Part shown: piece by piece, positions 35,365-43,104 of the stretch
Layout: every line of letters begins with the position of its first letter
Numbering within the stretch: the stretch's first letter is position 1
Assembly: GCA_017880805.1 (NCBI GenBank)
Contig: JADGRP010000130.1
Coordinates: 1-55,147, forward strand
Length of the DNA: 55,147 nt
Direction of reading: 5' to 3'
From: Burkholderiales bacterium
GTDB lineage: Bacteria > Pseudomonadota > Gammaproteobacteria > Burkholderiales > Casimicrobiaceae
Notes under the pieces: generated by a model
What the model saw: only the letters and a program-made list of their open reading frames with translations
Databases searched by the model: none
What the model was told of the DNA's origin: nothing
Made by a program: the position numbers and the translations under genes

Positions 35365-36623
35365 TGGATCAACCCTGCCGCAACGGTGTTGTTGGTCGCT
35401 TCGTCGATCAGGATGAAGCTGCCCGTGGCACGATTGTCCGCATAGCGGTCGGCGAATACGGGCTGAGCCAGCTTGAACCCGACGCGGCCGATGTCGTTCA
35501 TGCGTAGGGAGTCCGGCGCTGGCTCCCTCGCCTGCGTGGAGACGTTCCACAAGTGGTCGATGCCGGCGATGCGCGCGCGCACTTCCCGCGTGGTGTGACG
35601 CACCAGATAACTGCGGCGCGAGTCGAGCGGCGTCTCCGAGAGCCAGCACAGCGTCGCGTCGAGGTCGCGCCTGCTGCCCGGCGACGCGTTGCCATGAACA
35701 ATCATGTCGCCGCGCGAAATGTCGATCGCGTCATCGAGGACGATCGTGATCGCAGCGTGCAGCCCGGGGCGATGCCGCGCGCCATCGAATTCGCGGATCT
35801 CGCACACGCGGCTCGAAACACCGGACGGCAGCACCGTGACCGCATCGCCGACCGCGACCGAGCCCGATTCGATGCGCCCCATGTAGCCTCGAGGCAGACT
35901 GGCGGTCGGCCGCGCGATGCACTGGACCGGAAAACGAAACGGCGCCTCGGCAAGCGTCTGTTGCACGTCCACGGTTTCGAGGATCTGCAGCAGCGTCGGA
36001 CCGTCGTACCAATCGAGGTTCTCACCGCGGTCGACCACCATGTCGCCCATCAACGCAGACATCGGCACGAACCGAACGTTGTCGACGCCGGTACGCTCGG
36101 CAAACGCCGCAAAATCCGCAACGATTCCGGCGAACACGCTTTCGTCGTGGCCGACCAGGTCCATCTTGTTGACGGCGACGATGAGGTGCGGAATTCCCAG
36201 CAAGTGGGCCAGCGTTGCATGCCGTCGCGTCTGCGTCACCACACCGTACCTGGCGTCGACCAGCAGCACGGCAAGCTGCGCCGTGCTTGCCGCGGTCACC
36301 ATGTTGCGCGTGTACTGCTCGTGACCGGGCGCGTCGGCGATAATGAATTTGCGATACGCGGTCGCGAAATACCGGTACGCGACGTCGATGGTGATGCCTT
36401 GCTCGCGCTCGGCGACGAGGCCGTCGGTCAGGAGCGACAGGTCCAGCGCCGTGCCGCGTTGCTGCGACGTGCGCTCGATGGCAGCAAGCTGGTCGGCCAG
36501 GATCGCCTTGGTGTCGAAGAGCAGGCGGCCGATCAGCGTGCTCTTGCCGTCATCGACGCTGCCCGCGGTCAGGAACCGCAGCACGCCGTGCTCGAGGATG
36601 TCGTAGCGTTCGATGGCCGACAT
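35361..36623 (-). CDS. cysN: Sulfate adenylyltransferase large (GTPase) subunit
   Basis: A 420-residue EF-Tu-like GTPase that drives CysD to make adenosine 5'-phosphosulfate. It shows the P-loop GSVDDGKSTLIGRLLFD, the G2/G3 region REQGITIDVAYRYF and DAPGHEQYTRNM, and NKMD. It has no fused CysC kinase domain, which fits the APS-reducing CysH here. ATG 36623 shares one base with the cysD stop. Confidence 0.97.
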   Translation of the reverse strand: MSAIERYDILEHGVLRFLTAGSVDDGKSTLIGRLLFDTKAILADQLAAIERTSQQRGTALDLSLLTDGLVAEREQGITIDVAYRYFATAYRKFIIADAPGHEQYTRNMVTAASTAQLAVLLVDARYGVVTQTRRHATLAHLLGIPHLIVAVNKMDLVGHDESVFAGIVADFAAFAERTGVDNVRFVPMSALMGDMVVDRGENLDWYDGPTLLQILETVDVQQTLAEAPFRFPVQCIARPTASLPRGYMGRIESGSVAVGDAVTVLPSGVSSRVCEIREFDGARHRPGLHAAITIVLDDAIDISRGDMIVHGNASPGSRRDLDATLCWLSETPLDSRRSYLVRHTTREVRARIAGIDHLWNVSTQAREPAPDSLRMNDIGRVGFKLAQPVFADRYADNRATGSFILIDEATNNTVAAGLIQ

Positions 36624-37582
36624 CAGAAATAGCCTTCCTTCTTGCGCAGCTCCATCGACGCGTCGCTCGTCTGGTCATCGAGCCGTGTTGCGCCGCGTTC
36701 GATTATCGTCGTTGCTGCGGTCTCGGCGATGATCGCCTCGAGGCTTGCCGCATCCGACGCGACCGGCGCGGTGCAGGTGATGTCACCGACGGTGCGGAAA
36801 CGCACCGAGATCTGTTCCACCAGGTCGCCGTCGTGCGCCGGCGTGAGCGGCGTCACGCAGACCAACGCGCTGCCGCGCCGCACGACCGGCCTGGTGTGCG
36901 CGAGGTAGATCGACGGGATTAGCAGCCGCTCACGGGCGATGTATTGCCAGACGTCGAGCTCGGTCCAGTTGCTGATCGGAAAAACGCGAACGTTTTCGCC
37001 AGGAGCGACGCGGGCATTGAAAAGGCTCCAAAGCTCGGGCCGCTGGTTCTTCGGGTCCCATTGGCCGAACGCGTCGCGAAACGAAAAGATGCGTTCCTTG
37101 GCGCGCGCCCTTTCTTCGTCGCGACGCGCTCCGCCGATGCAGGCGTCGAAACCGAATTCGGCGATCGCGTCGAGTAGCGTCACGGACTGGTGACGGTTAC
37201 GGCTCTCCGCAGCATCGCGCAGCACGACGCGTCCCTCGGCAATCGAATCTTCCACCGAGCGCACGATCAAGCGCTCGCCCAGCTCTGTGGCGCGCTGGTC
37301 GCGGAATGCGATGACTTCGGGAAAATTGTGCCCGGTATCGATGTGCAGCAGCGGGAAAGGAAACGCGCCCGGCCGGAAAGCCTTCTCGGCCAGGCGCAGC
37401 AGCACCAGCGAATCCTTGCCGCCCGAGAAGAGCAGGGCAGGGTTGCGGCATTGCCCCGCAACTTCGCGCAGGATGTGAATCGCCTCGGATTCGAGCCAGC
37501 CGAGATGATCGGCATCGGCCGGGCGCGGCGGCGCAGCTTCGTCAGCGACGAGCAAGCGCTCGAGGAAGGCGGCATCGGTCAT
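36623..37582 (-). CDS. cysD: Sulfate adenylyltransferase small subunit
   Basis: A 319-residue PP-loop protein that adenylates sulfate with CysN. The ATP-binding motif is ALLFSGGKDSLVLLRLAEKA. Other conserved segments are LLHIDTGHNFPEVIAFRD, CIGGARRDEERARAKER and the FNARVAPGENVRVFPISNWT stretch. ATG 37582 overlaps the cysH stop in ATGA. Confidence 0.97.
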   Translation of the reverse strand: MTDAAFLERLLVADEAAPPRPADADHLGWLESEAIHILREVAGQCRNPALLFSGGKDSLVLLRLAEKAFRPGAFPFPLLHIDTGHNFPEVIAFRDQRATELGERLIVRSVEDSIAEGRVVLRDAAESRNRHQSVTLLDAIAEFGFDACIGGARRDEERARAKERIFSFRDAFGQWDPKNQRPELWSLFNARVAPGENVRVFPISNWTELDVWQYIARERLLIPSIYLAHTRPVVRRGSALVCVTPLTPAHDGDLVEQISVRFRTVGDITCTAPVASDAASLEAIIAETAATTIIERGATRLDDQTSDASMELRKKEGYF

Positions 37583-38322
37583 GCCGGAACTCCTTCGATG
37601 CGCACAGGGATCCGCAGCGGACGTCGATGCAGCCCGCATTCCTTGTGATCCGCGCTTTCCCACCACCAGCGCCCGGCGCGAATGTCCTCGCCCGGGTGGA
37701 TCGCGCGCGTGCACGGCGCACAACCGATACTAGGGAATCCCAGATCGTGCAGCGGGTTGTACGGAACTCTATGCGCGCGAACGTAGGTCCACACCTCGTC
37801 CTCGCTCCAATCGGCCAGCGGATTGAACTTGGGTAACGCGTGCACGGCATCGATCTCCTCGATGTCGACAGCGCTGCGCGTCGCCGACTGCGCGCGCCGC
37901 TGGCCGCTGATCCAGGCACTCCTTCCCGCAAGCGCCCGCGCCAGTGGCTCGGTCTTGCGAATCGCGCAGCAGCTTTGTCGAAGCTCGACACCGCGGTAGA
38001 ACGCATTGACGCCGTTGTCGCGCACGTAGCTCTCGATGGCTCGCGTATCGGGGCAGTACACCTCGACCGGCAACGCGTAGTGCGCGTGCACGCGATCGAT
38101 CAAGTCGTAGGTTTCGCCAGGCAGGCGGCCCGTATCGAGCGTGAAGATGGCGATGGGCAGCCCGTGCCGCGCGATCAGGTTCGTCAGAACCATGTCCTCG
38201 GCCCCGAAACTGCTCGCCAGCGTCGCGGACGCGTGCTGGCTCCCGATCCGGTGGAGGAGGGCGAGCGCTTCGGCGCCGCGACGATCGAGCGACTTGCCGG
38301 CCGATATCATTTCGAGGAGCAT
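37579..38322 (-). CDS. cysH: APS-type adenylylsulfate reductase
   Basis: A 247-residue reductase that converts APS to sulfite and AMP. Motifs are LASSFGAEDMVLTNLI and IFTLDTGRLPGETY. The four cluster cysteines of the APS-specific type are in RQSCCAIRKTEPL and GFPSIGCAPCTRA, and the catalytic C-terminal cysteine is in KECGLH. These cysteines distinguish it from PAPS reductases and explain the absence of cysC. ATG 38322 shares one base with the DUF934 stop; a second ATG lies four codons downstream. Confidence 0.96.
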   Translation of the reverse strand: MLLEMISAGKSLDRRGAEALALLHRIGSQHASATLASSFGAEDMVLTNLIARHGLPIAIFTLDTGRLPGETYDLIDRVHAHYALPVEVYCPDTRAIESYVRDNGVNAFYRGVELRQSCCAIRKTEPLARALAGRSAWISGQRRAQSATRSAVDIEEIDAVHALPKFNPLADWSEDEVWTYVRAHRVPYNPLHDLGFPSIGCAPCTRAIHPGEDIRAGRWWWESADHKECGLHRRPLRIPVRIEGVPA

Positions 38323-38837
38323 CAGGCGTCGCTCGCGCTTGCGCCATTGCGGCGGCGAAACAGCGGAACCGGCCGCGCGACCGTGCTTTGATAGTTGTCG
38401 GAGAAGTCGTCCAGGCCGGCGATCGCTTCGGCGATGTTGTGATCTGCCTGCACCGCGAACGCATCGAACCCGCATTGCCGCAGGTAGTAGAGCTGATCGT
38501 GAAGAACATCGCCGATCGCGCGTAATTCGCCGCCGAAGCGATATTTCTCGCGCAGCAGGCGCGCGCTGGAATAGCCACGGCCGTCGACGAATTTCGGAAA
38601 ATCGATGGCGATCAGCGGCAAATTCGCGACGTCGGCGGCAAGCGCCTCGGGATCGTCGCTCGGCTTCAACCAGACGCCGACGGCATTGCGGCCGGCAAGA
38701 ACGTCGTGCTCGACTTGCCACAGGGCTAGCGGAACAATCACCGGCCTGTTGATCGGGACGTCGGAAAGCGAAGCCGCGTCACGCAGCAGTGTCCATCGGT
38801 CCTCGACGATCGCGCGATCCTTAATGAGCAGAGGCAT
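38322..38837 (-). CDS. DUF934 protein of sulfate assimilation
   Basis: A 171-residue protein of DUF934, regularly found between the sulfite reductase and APS reductase genes. The conserved region is LPLIAIDFPKFVDGRGYSSA, then LLREKYRFGGELRAIGDVL. Its biochemical role is not established; an accessory or electron-delivery role to CysI or CysH is suggested by context. AAGGAG stands seven bases before ATG 38837. It overlaps cysI by 17 bases. Confidence 0.92.
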   Translation of the reverse strand: MPLLIKDRAIVEDRWTLLRDAASLSDVPINRPVIVPLALWQVEHDVLAGRNAVGVWLKPSDDPEALAADVANLPLIAIDFPKFVDGRGYSSARLLREKYRFGGELRAIGDVLHDQLYYLRQCGFDAFAVQADHNIAEAIAGLDDFSDNYQSTVARPVPLFRRRNGASASDA

Positions 38838-40479
38838 AGACACGCTCCTTGAAGGGTTCGATGCCCAGACGGCGGACGGTATCGATGAACCGCTCGTCCT
38901 CGTGCCGTTTTTCCACATAAACGTCGATCAGGCGGGAGACGACGTTCGGCATTTCCTGCGCCGCGAACGACGGCCCTATCACCTTGCCCAAGGACGCGGC
39001 CGCACCCTGATCGCCGCCGATCGAGACCTGATACCACTCCTCGCCGTTCTTATCGACGCCAAGCACGCCGATGTTGCCGACGTGATGGTGGCCGCAGGCG
39101 TTCATGCAGCCGGAGATGTTGAGATTGAGCTCGCCGATGTCATAGAGATAGTCGAGGTCGTCGAAGCGGCGCTGAATTGCATCCGCGATCGGGATCGACT
39201 TGGCGTTGGCCAGCGAGCAGAAGTCGCCACCGGGACAGCAGATGATGTCGGTCAGGAGGCCGATGTTCGGCGTGGCGAATCCCAGTCCCTTGAGCTCGCT
39301 CCAGAGGGCCAGGAGCTCCTTCTGCCTGACGTCGCTGAAAATGAGGTTCTGCTCGTGTGAGACGCGCAGCTCGCCGAAGCTATAGGCATCGGCCAGGTCG
39401 GCAACCGCGTCCATCTGATCGGACGTCGCGTCGCCGGGTGGCACGCCTGTCTTTTTGAGCGAAAGCGTCACGACGGCGTAGCCGGGAACCTTGTGCCGGA
39501 AGACGTTGCGCTTGACCCAGTTGGCGAAGCCACGGTTGTCCGCGGCCGCAGAACGGAATCCGGCGTCGTCCCCGGAAAAGGTCTCGTATGGGGGGGGGAG
39601 GAAATGCGATGCTATCCGCTCTATTTCCTCATCGGGGACCGTCGCGGGACCGCCTTGCAACCGTTTCCATTCAGTCTCGACGTGCTGCGCAAACACCGGC
39701 AGCGTCATCTCCTTGACGAGAATCTTGATGCGCGCCTTGTACATGTTGTCGCGGCGGCCGAAGCGGTTGTAAATGCGCAGGATCGCGTCGAAGTAGTTGA
39801 GGATCTCTCGCCGGGGCAGGAACTCGCGAATCACGTGTCCGATGACCGGCGTGCGTCCCAAGCCGCCGCCAACCAGGACGCGGAACCCGACTTCGCCGGT
39901 CTCGTCGCGCACCGCATGTATGCCGATGTCGTGCACCAACGTGGCGGCACGATCGATCGTCGAACCGCTCACCGCGATTTTGAACTTGCGCGGAAGATAG
40001 GCAAATTCGGGATGGAACGTCGACCATTGACGGAACAACTCGGCGTAGACGCGGGGATCGACGATCTCATCCCCGGCGACACCCGCAAAATGGTCGGCCG
40101 TAATGTTGCGCACGCAATTCCCACTGGTCTGAATGGCGTGCATTTCGACGCTCGCCAACTCAGCGAGGATGTCCGGAGCATCCTCGAGTCGGGGCCAGTT
40201 GAACTGGATGTTCTGGCGTGTGGTGAAGTGGCCATAGCCTCTGTCATACTTGCGACCGATGAGCGCCAGCTTGCGCAATTGCGTCGTCGAAAGCAGTCCG
40301 TAGGGGATCGCGACGCGTAACATCGGCGCGTACCGTTGGATGTACAAGCCGTTTTGCAGACGCAGCGGCCGAAACTCATCCTCGGACAGCTCGCCGGCAA
40401 GGAACCGCCCCGTCTGGTCGCGAAACTGAGCGACCCGTTCGTCGACAAAGCGCTGATCGATGTGGTCGTACCGGTACAC
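38821..40479 (-). CDS. cysI: Sulfite reductase, siroheme/[4Fe-4S] subunit
   Basis: A 552-residue enzyme of the ferredoxin-type nitrite/sulfite reductase family, reducing sulfite to sulfide. It shows the N-terminal YGHFTTRQNIQFNW segment, the repeat motif GFRVLVGGGLGRTP, and the siroheme/cluster cysteines in IICCPGGDFCSLAN and ISGCMNACGHH. There is no CysJ flavoprotein nearby, consistent with ferredoxin as donor. It is the first gene of the minus-strand sulfur operon and faces the CbiX-like gene. Confidence 0.95.
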   Translation of the reverse strand: MYRYDHIDQRFVDERVAQFRDQTGRFLAGELSEDEFRPLRLQNGLYIQRYAPMLRVAIPYGLLSTTQLRKLALIGRKYDRGYGHFTTRQNIQFNWPRLEDAPDILAELASVEMHAIQTSGNCVRNITADHFAGVAGDEIVDPRVYAELFRQWSTFHPEFAYLPRKFKIAVSGSTIDRAATLVHDIGIHAVRDETGEVGFRVLVGGGLGRTPVIGHVIREFLPRREILNYFDAILRIYNRFGRRDNMYKARIKILVKEMTLPVFAQHVETEWKRLQGGPATVPDEEIERIASHFLPPPYETFSGDDAGFRSAAADNRGFANWVKRNVFRHKVPGYAVVTLSLKKTGVPPGDATSDQMDAVADLADAYSFGELRVSHEQNLIFSDVRQKELLALWSELKGLGFATPNIGLLTDIICCPGGDFCSLANAKSIPIADAIQRRFDDLDYLYDIGELNLNISGCMNACGHHHVGNIGVLGVDKNGEEWYQVSIGGDQGAAASLGKVIGPSFAAQEMPNVVSRLIDVYVEKRHEDERFIDTVRRLGIEPFKERVYASAH

Positions 40480-40505
40480 GTCGCCCGCTCGCTAAAACCC
40501 TATGA

Positions 40506-40577
40506 TTTGGAATACTATCCAGAGACGCTTAGGCCGCAAAGGAATAAATAGCGCTTTATTGAGAAGTATTTGGAATA
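40506..40577. promoter_or_regulatory. Three phased GGAATA repeats between cysI and the CbiX-like gene
   Basis: TTTGGAATA occurs at 40506-40514 and 40569-40577. GGAATA also occurs at 40541-40546, giving three copies 31-32 bases apart, about three helical turns. The middle copy is part of an AATAAA-TAGCGC-TTTATT dyad (40543-40560). The region is AT-rich against a GC-rich background and separates divergent sulfur genes, so a LysR-type activator such as CysB is the likely ligand. This is inferred from layout only. Confidence 0.45.
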
Positions 40578-40625
40578 TAGACTCGTCCTCAAACTAGGTG
40601 ACTTTTCCGGAGCGGGGCTATCCCG

Positions 40626-41027
40626 ATGCGCCAGGGACTGATCTTGCTTGCGCACGGCGCCCGCGACCCGGGCTGGCGCGAGCCCTTCGAGGAGCTCGCA
40701 GAGCGCATCCGCGCGCAGCGGCCCGAGCTCGGTCTCAGGCTCGCATTTCTGGAACTGATGGCGCCCGATCTCCTGACGGCAGGCGAAGAGTTGGTAGCCG
40801 GCGGTTGCGACGCGCTGCGGGTCGTTCCGATCTTTCTCGGCCAGGGCGGCCATGTGCGCGACGACGTGCCGCTGCTCGTCGATGCGCTGCGAAAGCGCTA
40901 CTCAGGTGTCGCTGTCACTCAAAGTAGTGCTGCGGGGGAGGATGGTGGCGTACTCGATGCGCTAGCGTCCTTTTGCGTTCGCGCACTGGATGAGCATGGC
41001 AGCGATTCGTCAGTATCTTCGACTTGA
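40626..41027 (+). CDS. CbiX/SirB-type sirohydrochlorin chelatase
   Basis: A 133-residue single-domain class II chelatase. The metal-binding histidines are in LLAHGARDPGWREPF and FLGQGGHVRDDVP. Next to cobA and cysI it would insert Fe2+ into sirohydrochlorin to finish siroheme for sulfite reductase. It is too short to be the two-domain CbiX. It is transcribed divergently from cysI across the phased repeats. The last 20 residues (DEHGSDSSVSST) are not conserved-looking. Confidence 0.9.
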   Translation: MRQGLILLAHGARDPGWREPFEELAERIRAQRPELGLRLAFLELMAPDLLTAGEELVAGGCDALRVVPIFLGQGGHVRDDVPLLVDALRKRYSGVAVTQSSAAGEDGGVLDALASFCVRALDEHGSDSSVSST

Positions 41028-41210
41028 CATAATATAAATTATGCGCAATACGATAGGCGTCGAAGTTTACTGAGATTTTACGGTAATAAAGCCTCGTAAC
41101 AACCTGATCCATTGGCTCTTCGCGACCGAACTCTCCATGCTTCCTGAAATGCGGGCTGGCGTGGATCTCACGTTAGTACGTTGACGGAACCGGACAAGCG
41201 TCCGCCCCCA

Positions 41211-42707
41211 TCACTGCGAGAAATCGAACGCACCCGTGAGATCGCCCATTTGCGCGCGTGCGCCCAGCAAGGGCTCCAGCGCGAAGCGGCGCGTGATGAA
41301 TTTGAGGATCGACGTCGTATCGTATTGCGTATGGTCGACGTAATGCCGTCTGGCATACGGCGAAATGATGAGCGTCGGGATGCGCGGCCCCGGGCCCCAA
41401 CGATCGCCTGCGGGCGGCCTCACGTGGTCCCAGAATCCGCCATTCTCATCGTAGGTGACGATGATCGCCGTCGAGGACCAAAGCGGGCTCGCCTTGATCC
41501 TGGCGACCAGCTCTGCGATATGAATGTCTCCCGACAGCACGTCGGTGTAGCCCGGGTGCTCGTTGAGGATGCCCTGTGGCTTGTAGAGCGCGACCTGCGG
41601 TAGTTCGCCGCGGTCGATGCCTGCGACGAGATCGGTGTAATCCTTGATGTGGGCGATGCGGTCCGCGGTGCCGGGCGCGAAGCGTGCGAAATAGTTGAAT
41701 GGCTGGTGGTGCGCCACGAAATACGGCGCACCGTTCGCGTTGGTGTAGATAACCTTTCGCGGTGCCGCGGAATCCTGCATACCGTCCTGCAACGCCAGAT
41801 TCCATGCGCCGCCGTACCAAGCCCACGAAATGCCTTTGGCTGAAAGCGTGTCGCCAATGGTTTTCGCGGTTTGCGGCGGGAGCGGATGTTTCGAGACATC
41901 GGCGAGCCGCGGATCGCCTCCCTTTGCCGGCGGGATCCGCGAGGGCTGATACGGCGGCTGCGTGGTGTTGACCGACCACCCATCGGGCGTGACATCGCCA
42001 TCGAGCGCGAATACTGGTGCTCCATCGATGGCCGAGCCCGGCGATTCGGGCTTGCGCTTCAGAAATGGCCCATCGAGCTGTGCGCGCAGATTCGCCGCAG
42101 CATCGCGATCTACCGGCGTGCACGCGCAGATGAGCCAGAAGTGGTTCAGATACGAGCCACCGAACGCGCCAGTGAAAAAATTGTCGGCCAGGGTGTATTC
42201 CTGTGCCCACTTCCACAAGGGAAGCTGCGAGCCGTCGTAATATCCCATGGTGAGCCCGCCGGCGTCGGATGCGGCGACATAGCGATCGAGCCGGCCACCA
42301 TCGATCTGTTCCTGGTTCTGATAGAACTTGTGCACCAGGTCGCGCGTTGCCACCGACAGCGGGAGGTTAACTGGCGGAGCGTCGATCCGGAATGGCCGAT
42401 TCGGAAGGTCTCTCGGAAAGGCCGGATCCGGATCCTTTCCTTTCCACACCGGCGGCAAATGGGACAGCGGTTTGCCGTCGTTGTCGACCTGCGTGTACTG
42501 CACCGGCGTGGCATTGGCGAGCCCATTCGCGCCAGGAAACAGTCCGTACAGGTTGTCGAAGCTCCGATTCTCGGCGTAGATCACGACGATGTGCTGGATC
42601 TTTTCGATGTCCGATGAGAATGTTCGGGGTATTTGCTGCACGCAACTCGCAAGCCCGGCCGCGAGCACCCCAATGCAACCTATCTTTCCAGCACTGCCAA
42701 TCTTCAC
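41211..42707 (-). CDS. AcpA/PLC-family phosphoesterase lipoprotein
   Basis: A 498-residue secreted phosphoesterase of the acid phosphatase A / phospholipase C superfamily. It carries the N-terminal IQHIVVIYAENRSFDNLYG (metal-binding Glu, Asn and Ser/Asp region), DNFFTGAFGGSYLNHFWL and the C-terminal IVTYDENGGFWDHV with the conserved Asp, Glu and His. GTG 42707 starts a lipoprotein signal peptide ending LAAGLASC, so the enzyme should be lipid-anchored in the envelope. The start overlaps the VOC stop in GTGA. The substrate could be phosphomonoesters or phospholipid. Confidence 0.9.
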   Translation of the reverse strand: MKIGSAGKIGCIGVLAAGLASCVQQIPRTFSSDIEKIQHIVVIYAENRSFDNLYGLFPGANGLANATPVQYTQVDNDGKPLSHLPPVWKGKDPDPAFPRDLPNRPFRIDAPPVNLPLSVATRDLVHKFYQNQEQIDGGRLDRYVAASDAGGLTMGYYDGSQLPLWKWAQEYTLADNFFTGAFGGSYLNHFWLICACTPVDRDAAANLRAQLDGPFLKRKPESPGSAIDGAPVFALDGDVTPDGWSVNTTQPPYQPSRIPPAKGGDPRLADVSKHPLPPQTAKTIGDTLSAKGISWAWYGGAWNLALQDGMQDSAAPRKVIYTNANGAPYFVAHHQPFNYFARFAPGTADRIAHIKDYTDLVAGIDRGELPQVALYKPQGILNEHPGYTDVLSGDIHIAELVARIKASPLWSSTAIIVTYDENGGFWDHVRPPAGDRWGPGPRIPTLIISPYARRHYVDHTQYDTTSILKFITRRFALEPLLGARAQMGDLTGAFDFSQ

Positions 42708-43096
42708 TCGGGGCGCCCCACGCGGCCGGGGAGCGGCGGTTGCCACAACTCGACCTTGTTGCCGTCGGGATCGAGAAACCAGCCAAAGCGGCCGTATTCA
42801 TGCTCCTCGATTTCGCCGACCACCTGCCCTCCTCCCAGATGCACCTGACCCAACGCTCCATCGAGATCGTCCACGATCAGATTGAACATGAACCGATGGT
42901 CCGACGGCGAAAAATAGTCGGTATTGGCAGGAAACGGGCTCCACACCGTAAAACTGTTTGCCGGCATGGACTGCGGCATGAACTCGATCGAGTTCTTGCC
43001 GTCGCCCACGCCCAGCCACTGCGAATACCACGCAAGCAATTTCACGGGGTCGCGCGATTTGAAAAACAGCCCTCCCAGACCGAGCACTTTTGCCAT
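42704..43096 (-). CDS. VOC-superfamily (glyoxalase/bleomycin-type) protein
   Basis: A 130-residue protein with the paired beta-alpha-beta-beta-beta units of the VOC fold. The N-terminal unit is LGGLFFKSRDPVKLLAWYSQ. The C-terminal unit is FNLIVDDLDGALGQV, with GWFLDPDGNKVELWQP carrying the metal-ligand Glu. It may bind a metal and a small molecule; no substrate is suggested. It lies 8 bases after the carboxypeptidase and is coupled to the phosphoesterase by a 4-base overlap. Confidence 0.88.
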   Translation of the reverse strand: MAKVLGLGGLFFKSRDPVKLLAWYSQWLGVGDGKNSIEFMPQSMPANSFTVWSPFPANTDYFSPSDHRFMFNLIVDDLDGALGQVHLGGGQVVGEIEEHEYGRFGWFLDPDGNKVELWQPPLPGRVGRPE

Positions 43097-43104
43097 CGCT
43101 GCCT

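Noticed and set aside
35553-36632. 359-codon plus-strand open frame opposite cysN
   Set aside because: Antisense shadow of a clear GTPase gene.
41028-41210. CATAAT-ATAA-ATTATG palindrome at 41028-41043 and a GGAC/GTCC hairpin near 41195 as terminators
   Set aside because: Neither has a GC stem followed by a T run; the first is AT-only. They may be binding sites or chance.
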